From assembly GCF_035481675.1 (NCBI RefSeq), contig NZ_JAYJJW010000001.1, forward strand, positions 1,054,001-1,118,000: a stretch of 64,000 bases of DNA, in the 5' to 3' direction. The notes beneath the pieces are model-generated. The model was given only the letters and a program-made list of their open reading frames with translations. It was not told the origin of the DNA and did no database searches. Positions 15,858 through 22,473 of this stretch are shown one piece after another. Position 1 is the stretch's first letter. Every line of letters starts with the position of its first letter. Source of the DNA: Alteriqipengyuania_B sp035481675. GTDB lineage: Bacteria > Pseudomonadota > Alphaproteobacteria > Sphingomonadales > Sphingomonadaceae. The position numbers and the translations under genes are program-made.

Positions 15858-16418
15858 ATGCAGACCAACCGCATCATGATCCTCGCAACCGACGGTTTCG
15901 AACAGTCGGAACTGATGAAACCCAAGGCCAACCTGGAAGCGAACGGCTTCGAAACGGTCGTCGTCAGCCTCGAAAGCGGCGAGATCAAGGGCTGGGACCA
16001 GAAGGACTGGGGCGAAAGCGTCAAGGTCGACAAAACGGTCGACGAAGTCGACACGATCGACGGGTTCGACGCGCTGTTGCTGCCGGGCGGCCAGATGAAC
16101 CCGGACATCCTGCGCATGAACGAACGGGCCATCGCCCTCGTCCGCGATTTCGAAATCCAAGGTAAGCCGATCGCCGCAATCTGCCATGCGCCTTGGCTGC
16201 TCGCGGAAGCGGACATCGTGAAGGGTCGCACGGTCACCAGCTGGCCCTCGATCCGTACGGACCTCGCAAATGCCGGCGCGAATGTGGTGGACGAGGAAGT
16301 CGTAGTGGACGGCAACCTGATCACCAGCCGCAAGCCGGAAGATATTGCCGCATTCTCGCAGGCCCTGCTCGAAAAGCTGGGCATGACCGTCGAGAAGCGC
16401 GAGATGGAAAGCGCCTGA
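15858..16418 (+). CDS. PfpI/DJ-1 family protein, class I glutamine amidotransferase-like
   Basis: This 186-residue protein has the DJ-1/PfpI fold. The nucleophile elbow is AICHAPWLL with Cys near residue 111; an acidic residue sits at the DGFE position near residue 12, and FDALLLPGGQ is present. Members are linked to stress tolerance, as glyoxalase/deglycase or protease-like enzymes; the exact reaction here is unknown. The start is fixed by AAGGAG. An EcfG-like promoter and a leader hairpin lie upstream and a terminator downstream, so it is likely a single-gene stress transcript. Confidence 0.9.
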   Translation: MQTNRIMILATDGFEQSELMKPKANLEANGFETVVVSLESGEIKGWDQKDWGESVKVDKTVDEVDTIDGFDALLLPGGQMNPDILRMNERAIALVRDFEIQGKPIAAICHAPWLLAEADIVKGRTVTSWPSIRTDLANAGANVVDEEVVVDGNLITSRKPEDIAAFSQALLEKLGMTVEKREMESA

Positions 16419-16459
16419 TCCCAATAAATTGAAATAGCTCGATTAAGTTCGGGTTTCGG

Positions 16460-16500
16460 CACCCCGTCACCGTCCCCCCGGTGGCGGGGTGTTCAGTTTC
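16460..16500 (+). terminator. Rho-independent terminator after the PfpI-type gene
   Basis: A 13-pair stem (CACCCCGTCACCG with CGGTGGCGGGGTG, one T-G wobble) spans 16460-16491 and is followed by TTCAGTTTC. It begins 41 bases after the stop. Confidence 0.8.
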
Positions 16501-16520
16501 CCGCTTGCATCATTTTCCGA

Positions 16521-16560
16521 TTGTGGCACAATTAAGGCATCATTGAGGCATAATAAGGCA
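16521..16560 (+). promoter_or_regulatory. tandem 11-bp repeats upstream of the DUF4349 gene
   Basis: Units TTGTGGCACAA, TTAAGGCATCA, TTGAGGCATAA and a shorter TAAGGCA follow one another. Their GGC cores sit at 16525, 16536, 16547 and 16557, spaced 11, 11 and 10 bases. Such helical-turn spacing is typical of OmpR/PhoB-type binding sites. The regulator is not known. Confidence 0.45.
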
Positions 16561-16590
16561 GGGCCGGATGGCCCCATTTACGGAGAGGAA

Positions 16591-17529
16591 ATGATGATGC
16601 GACTCGGATTGAAAATGGGTGTTTGCGCGCTGGCCCTGGCAGCGGCCGCGTGCTCGGAAGCGGACAATTCCAGCTACACGGAAGCTGCGGGCGAAGCCGA
16701 AATGGCGCAGGCCGACATGGCAAGCGAGGCTGCGGTCGAATCGACTGCGGATGCTGCCACTGCAAGCAGCACGACCGAAGCTGGCAGCGTGCCCGAATTC
16801 GAAATGCCGGCGACGATGCCCAAGATCGCCTATGCCTATCAATACGGCTTCAGCCTGCCGGGCGACGACATCGTAGACCTGCAGCAGCGCCATGCCGACA
16901 TGTGCGAGGCGAAAGGGCCGGCGGTGTGCCGGATCCTCGGCATGACCGGCGCCAGCGCCGACAACGAAGGACAGGGCAGGCTGGAACTGGCAGTGCGGTC
17001 CGAAGTCGCACGCGGCTTCGGCAGCGAGCTGGCGCAGGCGACGGAGAATGCAGGCGGCGAACAGGTCTCCACCGGCATCACGGGCGAAGACCTGTCGAAG
17101 CAGATGGTCGATACCGAGGCCCGGCTGGAAGCGCGCAAGGCGCTGCGCGACCGGCTGATGGCGGACCTCAAGAACCGGCGCGGCTCGGTCGGCGACATGG
17201 TGCAGGCGGAACGCGAGGTGGCGAAAGTCACCGAAGAAATCGAGGCGGCCGAGGCATGGGTGGCCGAAATGCAGGGCCGCGTGTCGTTCAGCCGGATGAC
17301 TCTGGAGTACGAAAGCTCGACCCCGATGGGCGGCAGCTTCTCACGCCCCATCGGCGATGCGCTGGGCAATGTCGGCGGCATCCTGGGCACGGTGATCGCA
17401 TGGTTGCTGATGCTGGGTGCGGTCATTGCCCCGGTCGCGGCACTGGTGTGGGGCGCGATGCGGATCAATCGCTGGAGCGAACGGCGCGACGCCGAACGGA
17501 TGGCGGCCGAAACGCCAGCGGAAGCCTAG
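16591..17529 (+). CDS. DUF4349 domain lipoprotein
   Basis: This envelope protein of 312 residues has a lipobox (LAAAAC, Cys near residue 20), an Ala/Ser/Thr-rich linker, and a DUF4349 domain. That domain contains a long coiled coil (about residues 165-225, with VDTEARLEARKALRDRL). A transmembrane helix near 270-295 and a basic cytoplasmic tail follow. Two Cys (DMCEAK and AVCRI) sit in the extracytoplasmic part. The function of the family is unknown; sensing or envelope stability is a guess. GGAGAGGAA precedes three consecutive ATG codons; the third (16597) has the best spacing. Confidence 0.8.
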   Translation: MMMRLGLKMGVCALALAAAACSEADNSSYTEAAGEAEMAQADMASEAAVESTADAATASSTTEAGSVPEFEMPATMPKIAYAYQYGFSLPGDDIVDLQQRHADMCEAKGPAVCRILGMTGASADNEGQGRLELAVRSEVARGFGSELAQATENAGGEQVSTGITGEDLSKQMVDTEARLEARKALRDRLMADLKNRRGSVGDMVQAEREVAKVTEEIEAAEAWVAEMQGRVSFSRMTLEYESSTPMGGSFSRPIGDALGNVGGILGTVIAWLLMLGAVIAPVAALVWGAMRINRWSERRDAERMAAETPAEA

Positions 17530-17858
17530 CGGCTCTGGTCGTAGGACGTGGGCGGGATCGTGATGGCGATCCCGTCCAGTTCCGCCGTCAGCTCGATCTG
17601 GCAAGACAGCCGGGAATTCGCGCGCGCGGCGGCGGCAAGGTCCAGCATGTCCTCTTCCTCCTCGCGCGGCGGCTCCAGTCTGTCGAACCATTCGCGCGCG
17701 ACATAGACGTGGCAGGTGGAGCACGCCATCTGCCCCTCGCACGTACCCTCCAGCGGCAGGCCGGCGTTCTGGGCCACAGTCAGCAGGCTCTCGCCCTCGT
17801 CAGCTTCCACGTTCAGCACCGTGCCGTCGCGGCGGGTGAAGTTGACCGTGACGCTCAC
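17526..17858 (-). CDS. adrenodoxin-type [2Fe-2S] ferredoxin
   Basis: This electron carrier of 110 residues has ligands in the pattern C-x5-C-x2-C (CEGQMACSTC, near residues 40-49) plus a fourth Cys in RLSCQ near residue 86. This is the vertebrate-type/Isc ferredoxin pattern. It starts with GTG at 17858, which overlaps the TGA of the upstream cysteine desulfurase, so it is translationally coupled. With two desulfurases upstream, a role in Fe-S cluster assembly as reductant is likely. Confidence 0.9.
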   Translation of the reverse strand: MSVTVNFTRRDGTVLNVEADEGESLLTVAQNAGLPLEGTCEGQMACSTCHVYVAREWFDRLEPPREEEEDMLDLAAAARANSRLSCQIELTAELDGIAITIPPTSYDQSR

Positions 17859-18952
17859 TGCTGGCGATCCGCCGCGGCGTTGATCATCTCCGCCGCTTCC
17901 TCGATTTCCGCCAGCGTGGTGTAGCGGCCCCAGCCCAGCCGGATCGAGCTCTTCGCCTTCTTCGCCGACAGGCCGATTGCTTCCAGCACATGGCTCGGCC
18001 GGCCCGATCCGCTGGCGCAGGCGGACCCGGCGGAGAACATCACCTTGCGGCAATCGCTCATCAGGCGGTTCACATCGAGGCCCTTGCGGCGGATGTTGAG
18101 ATTGCCGTGCCAGCGCGTGTCCTCGCTGCCGTTCAGGTCCCAATCTGCGAAAAGGATGCGGGCGCGCTGCCAGAGCGTTTCGACGTGCTCCGCATCGCGG
18201 CCCATACGGTCCTTGCATTCCGCCACCGCGGCGCCGAAGCCGGCGCACAGGGCCGGGCTCAGCGTGCCCGAGCGCAGGCCGAATTCCTGCCCGCCGCCGG
18301 TCTGCACCTCGCCCAGGTCCACCCCGTTGCGCACCCACAGCGCACCGATGCCCTTGGGCCCGTGCAGCTTGTGGGCGGAGACCGCGATCAGGTCCGCGCC
18401 GGTCACCTCCATCTTGCCGAAGGCCTGCACCGCATCGCACAGGTACAGCGCGTTCGCCTCCTTTGCCTTGCGGTGCCAGTCGACCGTCGGCTGGATTGTG
18501 CCGATTTCGTTATTGACCTGCATCAGGCAGACGAGGCGGCAATCGTTGGGCAGGTCCTGTTTCGTGTTGCACTGCCCGTCCTTCGCAACGTTCAGGATAT
18601 GCGCCGCCCCCAGCGCGCGGGCGGTGTCGAGCACGCAGGCATGTTCGATGGCGGAGACCGAGACACTGCCGCGCGGCTTGCCCTCGCTGCGCGCCGCGGA
18701 CAGCACGCCGCGGATGGCGAGATTGACCGCCTCGGTCGCGCCGGAGGTAAAGATGACCCGGCCGTTGGCGGGGAACAGGGAGGCGACCTGCTCGCGCGCC
18801 ATCTCAACCGCGGCATGGGCCGCGCGCCCCATGCGGTGCGGGCTGTGCGGATTGCCGAACCCCTCGCCCCCCGGTCCGTCGAGCCAGCGCAGCATGGCAT
18901 CGCGCGCTTCCGGCGCCAGCGGGGTCGTGGCCTGGTAATCGAGATAGATCAT
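17855..18952 (-). CDS. cysteine desulfurase (second of a tandem pair)
   Basis: This PLP enzyme of 365 residues takes sulfur from cysteine for Fe-S clusters or thio-modifications. It has the NifS/IscS start IYLDYQATTPL, NPHSPHRMG, the PLP lysine in SAHKLHGPKG (near residue 200), and the mobile-loop catalytic Cys in SAGSACASGSGRPSH. All key residues are present. Its ATG overlaps the stop of the first desulfurase (ATGA), and its own stop overlaps the ferredoxin GTG. It is clearly different in sequence from its neighbour, so this is not a recent duplication. Confidence 0.9.
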   Translation of the reverse strand: MIYLDYQATTPLAPEARDAMLRWLDGPGGEGFGNPHSPHRMGRAAHAAVEMAREQVASLFPANGRVIFTSGATEAVNLAIRGVLSAARSEGKPRGSVSVSAIEHACVLDTARALGAAHILNVAKDGQCNTKQDLPNDCRLVCLMQVNNEIGTIQPTVDWHRKAKEANALYLCDAVQAFGKMEVTGADLIAVSAHKLHGPKGIGALWVRNGVDLGEVQTGGGQEFGLRSGTLSPALCAGFGAAVAECKDRMGRDAEHVETLWQRARILFADWDLNGSEDTRWHGNLNIRRKGLDVNRLMSDCRKVMFSAGSACASGSGRPSHVLEAIGLSAKKAKSSIRLGWGRYTTLAEIEEAAEMINAAADRQQ

Positions 18953-20013
18953 GCGCCTACCCCTGCCAGTTCGCACCACGTCTCGCAAAACCTCTCGACA
19001 TCGGCGCGGGTCGTGCTCCAGCCGAAACTGACGCGGATGATCCGCTCGGCAATGTCGGGATCGAAGCCCATCGCCTCGAATACCCGGCTGGTCTTGAGCG
19101 TGCCGGAAGAACACGCGCTGCCTTGCGACAGGGCGATGCCGGCCATGTCGAAACGCATCACCTGCGCGCTGGCGGACATGCCGGGCATGGCGAGCGGCAG
19201 GATATAGGGCGATGTTTCCGCCAGCATGTCCGGGATCCACGGCAGGCCAGCCGCCACGACGCGCTCCTTGAGCTCGCCCAGCGGCGCGAGGATGGCGGGG
19301 TCGAGATAGGGCCGCTTCGCCGCCTCCAATGCGACTGCCATGCCCAGCGCGCCGGGCAAATTCTCCGTCCCGCGCCGATAGCCACGCTCCTGCCCGCCCG
19401 TCGGTTCCAGCAAGGCAAAGTCGCGAACCAGCAGCGCGCCGACGCCGATCGGCCCGCCGAACTTGTGCGCCGAAACGATTGCCATGTCGCACGGCGGCAG
19501 CGGCATCTTTGCAGCACCCTGCGAACAATCGGCGAGCAGGCGGCCGCCCGCATCGCGCACCATTCCGGCAATGGCAGCCATCTCCTGCACCACGCCGGTT
19601 TCGGAATTCACCTGCTGGATCGCGACAACCGGCGCTTCCCGCTCGAGCGCCTCCTGCAACGCGTCCATGTCGATCCGGCCATCCGGGCGAACCGGGACCT
19701 GCTCGGCAATTGGCGCGGCATCGCGCACCGCGTCGTGCTCGACGCTGGAGACGATACGCGCTCCGCCCTTGGCCTTGCCGAGCGCCAGCGCCGCTGCCTC
19801 GCTTGCGCCGGAGGTCAGGATGACTTCGCCTTCCCAGCCGAGCGCTGCCTTGATCCGGGCTCTAGCGTCTTCGAGCGCGGCGCGGGCCTTGCGGCCTTCG
19901 GCATGCGGGCTGCTGGGGTTGGCCCAGACGGCAAAGCCTTCCTCCATCGCGGCGCGTGCTTCTGGGCGCAGCGGGCTGCTGGCGGCGTGGTCGAGATAGA
20001 TGCGGTCGGTGAC
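18949..20013 (-). CDS. cysteine desulfurase (first of a tandem pair), start codon unclear
   Basis: This is a NifS-like PLP enzyme with the PLP lysine in SAHKFGGPIG and the catalytic Cys in SQGSACSSGTLKTSRV. Similarity begins at TDRIYLDHAASSPLRPEAR, but the first ordinary start codon is the ATG at 19947, inside that conserved region. A good GGAGGA lies just before an in-frame GTC at 20013, where related genes would be expected to have GTG; this is either a non-standard start or a base change or sequencing error. The boundary given assumes GTC, for about 354 residues. It leads the desulfurase-desulfurase-ferredoxin operon. Confidence 0.8.
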   Translation of the reverse strand, partial: VTDRIYLDHAASSPLRPEARAAMEEGFAVWANPSSPHAEGRKARAALEDARARIKAALGWEGEVILTSGASEAAALALGKAKGGARIVSSVEHDAVRDAAPIAEQVPVRPDGRIDMDALQEALEREAPVVAIQQVNSETGVVQEMAAIAGMVRDAGGRLLADCSQGAAKMPLPPCDMAIVSAHKFGGPIGVGALLVRDFALLEPTGGQERGYRRGTENLPGALGMAVALEAAKRPYLDPAILAPLGELKERVVAAGLPWIPDMLAETSPYILPLAMPGMSASAQVMRFDMAGIALSQGSACSSGTLKTSRVFEAMGFDPDIAERIIRVSFGWSTTRADVERFCETWCELAGVGA

Positions 20014-20084
20014 GTGGTCCTCCAGTCGAGGGGCAAGGAACAGGCAGGTCGCTTTCGCGGCGCGGGCGCGAACCGCCGAAATCG

Positions 20085-20112
20085 TTGCGAAAATGGCGCT
20101 TCGCCCTATATA
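20085..20112 (+). promoter_or_regulatory. probable housekeeping promoter of the alpha/beta hydrolase gene
   Basis: TTGCGA at 20085-20090 and TATATA at 20107-20112 are separated by 16 bases and point toward the gene at 20183. They lie in the divergent gap with the cysteine desulfurase operon. Confidence 0.5.
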
Positions 20113-20182
20113 GGCGCCGACCCGGCATGCGCCAGCGCTGCATTGCCGACCACCGCATCACTTCACTTGCGAGAACCGCACC

Positions 20183-20839
20183 ATGCCCGCCGTCATTTTT
20201 CCCGGTCCCGAAGGTCGCCTAGAGGGGCGCTTCCAGCCGGCCCCGCGTCCGCGCGCACCCGTCGCCATGATCCTGCATCCGCACAGCCAGAGCGGCGGGA
20301 CGATGAACGACCAGATCGTGCAGCGCCTGTACAAGACCTTCGTCAATCGCGGCTTTGCCGTGCTGCGCTTCAACTTCCGCGGCGTCGGCCGCAGCCAAGG
20401 CAGCTTCGACAACGGTATCGGCGAGCTGAACGATGCGGCCGCCGCGCTCGACTGGGTGCAGACGATCCATCCCGAAGCGCAGGTCACCTGGGTCGCAGGC
20501 GTCAGCTACGGCGCGCTGATCGGCATGCAGCTGCTGATGCGCCGCCCCGAAATCCGCGGCTTCATCTCGGTCGCCCCTCCGGCCAACATGTACGACTTTT
20601 CCTTCCTCGCCCCCTGCCCCGCCAGCGGCATTTTCGTGCAGGGCGCGGCAGACACGGTGGTGCAGCCAGCGGCTGTGGAAAAGCTTGTGGAGAAGCTGCG
20701 GACGCAAAAGCACATCACGATCCACCACGACGTGATCCCGCGTGCGAACCATTTCTTCGAGAATGAACAGGCCGAACTGATGCAGTCGATCGACAACTAT
20801 CTCGACTTCCGGCTGGACCCGGCCTGCCCGATCCGCTGA
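20183..20839 (+). CDS. alpha/beta hydrolase, dienelactone-hydrolase-like
   Basis: This soluble 218-residue hydrolase has the nucleophile elbow GVSYGA (Ser near residue 110), the oxyanion segment HPHSQSGGTM, an Asp in GAADTVVQ near 155, and a His in RANHFF near 190. The short form without a lid, and LRFNFRGVGRSQG, place it near the YfhR/DLH-like group often annotated only as alpha/beta hydrolase. The substrate is unknown. It is divergent from the Fe-S cluster operon and is followed by a terminator. Confidence 0.85.
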   Translation: MPAVIFPGPEGRLEGRFQPAPRPRAPVAMILHPHSQSGGTMNDQIVQRLYKTFVNRGFAVLRFNFRGVGRSQGSFDNGIGELNDAAAALDWVQTIHPEAQVTWVAGVSYGALIGMQLLMRRPEIRGFISVAPPANMYDFSFLAPCPASGIFVQGAADTVVQPAAVEKLVEKLRTQKHITIHHDVIPRANHFFENEQAELMQSIDNYLDFRLDPACPIR

Positions 20840-20863
20840 TCACTGCAAATCCGAAGTTCGAAG

Positions 20864-20892
20864 GGGCGGTCGACGGGCCGCCCTTTTTCGTT
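20864..20892 (+). terminator. Rho-independent terminator after the alpha/beta hydrolase gene
   Basis: GGGCGG (20864-20869) pairs with CCGCCC (20878-20883), followed at once by TTTTTCGTTTT. It lies 25 bases after the stop. Confidence 0.85.
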
Positions 20893-20949
20893 TTGTGCGC
20901 GCTCAAGAGGGACGGGCGAAGCGCCACCTTGCAAAGCCCTCCTTATTAT

Positions 20950-20967
20950 GTAATGTTATCACATGAC
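20950..20967 (+). promoter_or_regulatory. Zur-like palindrome upstream of the tonB-like gene
   Basis: The 18 bases GTAATGTTATCACATGAC differ at two positions from a perfect palindrome (GTAATGTTATAACATTAC), which resembles the zinc-uptake regulator sites known in alphaproteobacteria. It begins 56 bases upstream of the ATG at 21006 and may overlap a promoter (TTGCAA at 20929, TAATGT at 20951). The family assignment is from memory. Confidence 0.45.
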
Positions 20968-21005
20968 TCGCAATCCAATGCGAGCACGAGTGAGAGGAAC
21001 CGCCC

Positions 21006-21719
21006 ATGTCCTATGCCCAGCAGACGATAACCCCCGCCCAGCGCGCTTCATCGGTCGGCACCGTGGTGCTGATCCACGCCGGTATCGGCGCGTTGCTCGT
21101 CGTCGGCCTCAACGCCACCGGCGTGATCGGCGCTGCCCCCGAGCGCATCGACACGTTCGAGATACCCGAGGACAAGCCGACGCCGCCCCCGCCGCCCGAG
21201 CCAGACCAGCCCGAACGAACTGAGGTCGAAAGCGTCATCACGATGCCCCCCGTTCCGAACCCGATCCCGCGCCCGGACGATTTCCGCACGCCGACGACCG
21301 ACGAAAATGCGAACGAAGGCGTCACCGCCGATCCCAATGCCAGTGATGAGCGCCCCAGCCCCGGTCCCAGCGCATCGCCGTCGGCATCCCCCAGCCCCTC
21401 GCCCAGCCCGCCCCCGCTGTTCGATCCGCTCCCTCCGCGCCCAAGCAACGAGCAAGGCGGCTGGGTCACGGCGCGCGACTATCCTTCGATCGAACTGCGC
21501 CGCGGCAACGAGGGGGTGACGGCCTACCGCCTCTCTGTCTCCAGCAGCGGCCGGGTGTCGGCCTGCCAGGTCACACGTTCCTCCGGCCACTCCCGCCTGG
21601 ACGAAGAGGCTTGCGACGCAATCACGCGCCGCGCCCGCTTCACGCCGGCACAGGACCGGAACGGCAATACTGTGGTCGGCACCTACACCGGCCAGGTGCG
21701 CTGGCAAATCCCGCGCTAG
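21006..21719 (+). CDS. TonB-like energy transducer
   Basis: This 237-residue protein has a single N-terminal membrane helix (about residues 18-38), a periplasmic Pro-rich spacer (PTPPPPPEPDQP, then a Pro/Ser repeat near 120-140), and a C-terminal TonB fold (YPSIELRRGNEGVTAYRLSV...TRRARFTPAQDRNG). It would pass proton-motive force from ExbB/ExbD to outer-membrane receptors. ExbBD and receptors are not nearby. GAGAGGAA precedes the ATG. The Zur-like site upstream hints at zinc uptake. Confidence 0.88.
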   Translation: MSYAQQTITPAQRASSVGTVVLIHAGIGALLVVGLNATGVIGAAPERIDTFEIPEDKPTPPPPPEPDQPERTEVESVITMPPVPNPIPRPDDFRTPTTDENANEGVTADPNASDERPSPGPSASPSASPSPSPSPPPLFDPLPPRPSNEQGGWVTARDYPSIELRRGNEGVTAYRLSVSSSGRVSACQVTRSSGHSRLDEEACDAITRRARFTPAQDRNGNTVVGTYTGQVRWQIPR

Positions 21720-21735
21720 GCGAGCCTTAATACCG

Positions 21736-21939
21736 TCATTCGCTGTCGCTCGCCGCATCCAAGATCGGCGAGCGACCGCTGGCATCGGGCGCGGCGATGA
21801 TCGCGATATTGCCCGCCATCACCAGCGCCAGCACCACCATCAGACCTGCCTGCTTGCGGTGGCCGGCACGGAACGCGAAGACCGCGCCCACCAGCAGCGC
21901 GATGGCTGCGATCGCCACAATGGAAAGTACCGTGTCCAT
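21736..21939 (-). CDS. hypothetical small membrane protein
   Basis: The family is not recognised. The 67-residue protein has two hydrophobic segments (about residues 4-24 and 32-50), a short basic loop (RAGHRKQ) between them, and an acidic C-terminal tail. AGAAGG precedes the ATG at 21939. It converges with the tonB-like gene and diverges from the DUF3597 gene. Confidence 0.6.
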   Translation of the reverse strand: MDTVLSIVAIAAIALLVGAVFAFRAGHRKQAGLMVVLALVMAGNIAIIAAPDASGRSPILDAASDSE

Positions 21940-21982
21940 CGGATTGCCTTCTGCCTCATATGGCGGGAATGTCCGCCCAAGC

Positions 21983-22008
21983 GGGACCGATCCGCGCCCG
22001 CGTGCGTT
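21983..22008 (+). promoter_or_regulatory. EcfG-like general stress promoter of the DUF3597 gene
   Basis: GGGAC at 21983-21987 is followed after 17 bases by CGTT at 22005-22008, giving one mismatch to GGAAC-N16/17-CGTT. Transcription would begin near 22014, the first base of the leader hairpin. Confidence 0.55.
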
Positions 22009-22013
22009 GAACC

Positions 22014-22047
22014 GGTGACCTCATAATAACAAACCAAAGGAGTCACC
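22014..22047 (+). promoter_or_regulatory. leader hairpin with ribosome binding site in the loop
   Basis: GGTGAC (22014-22019) pairs with GTCACC (22042-22047), two bases before the ATG at 22050. The Shine-Dalgarno AAAGGAG (22036-22042) is in the 22-base loop and its last G is the first base of the 3' arm. This is the same layout as at the PfpI-type gene. Confidence 0.55.
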
Positions 22048-22049
22048 AC

Positions 22050-22433
22050 ATGGGCATTTTCTCATCCATCAAAAACGCGATTTTCGGCAAGGACGAGCCC
22101 AAGCCGGCGCCGCCGGAAGAGGCGCAGAAGGCGCGCGACAATTCGATCACGGCAGAGGCGCTGCGCAACATCAGCCGCGCCGGATCGGTGGACGTGGAAG
22201 ACCGCCTGTCCAAGATGGAGGGCGCCGATCGCCTGAACTGGCGCACATCCATCGTCGACCTGATGAAGCTCCTCGGCATCGATTCCAGCTACGAGAACCG
22301 CAAGGAACTGGCGCAGGAAATGGGCCGCACCGATTACGAAGGCAGCGCGGAAGACAACATCTGGCTGCATCGCCGCACCATGCAGGAACTGGCGCTCAAC
22401 GGCGGCAAGGTTCCCGACAAGATGCTCGACTAA
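22050..22433 (+). CDS. DUF3597 family protein
   Basis: This small cytosolic protein of 127 residues matches DUF3597: the N-terminal MGIFSSIKNAIFG, a charged Pro-rich linker, then a helical domain with LNWRTSIVDLMKLLGIDSSYENRKELAQE. It resembles LysM-less relatives of the BON/LysM stress proteins. No enzymatic motif is present. An EcfG-like promoter and a leader hairpin suggest general stress control. The next gene's ATG is 40 bases after its stop and has no promoter of its own that I can see. Confidence 0.85.
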   Translation: MGIFSSIKNAIFGKDEPKPAPPEEAQKARDNSITAEALRNISRAGSVDVEDRLSKMEGADRLNWRTSIVDLMKLLGIDSSYENRKELAQEMGRTDYEGSAEDNIWLHRRTMQELALNGGKVPDKMLD

Positions 22434-22473
22434 GCGTTTGACTCCAATCCATAGCGCGGCGATCAACCGCGCC

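Noticed and set aside
21360..21420. Repeated Pro/Ser codons resembling a tandem repeat array
   Set aside because: It is the Pro-rich periplasmic spacer of the tonB-like protein, normal for the family.
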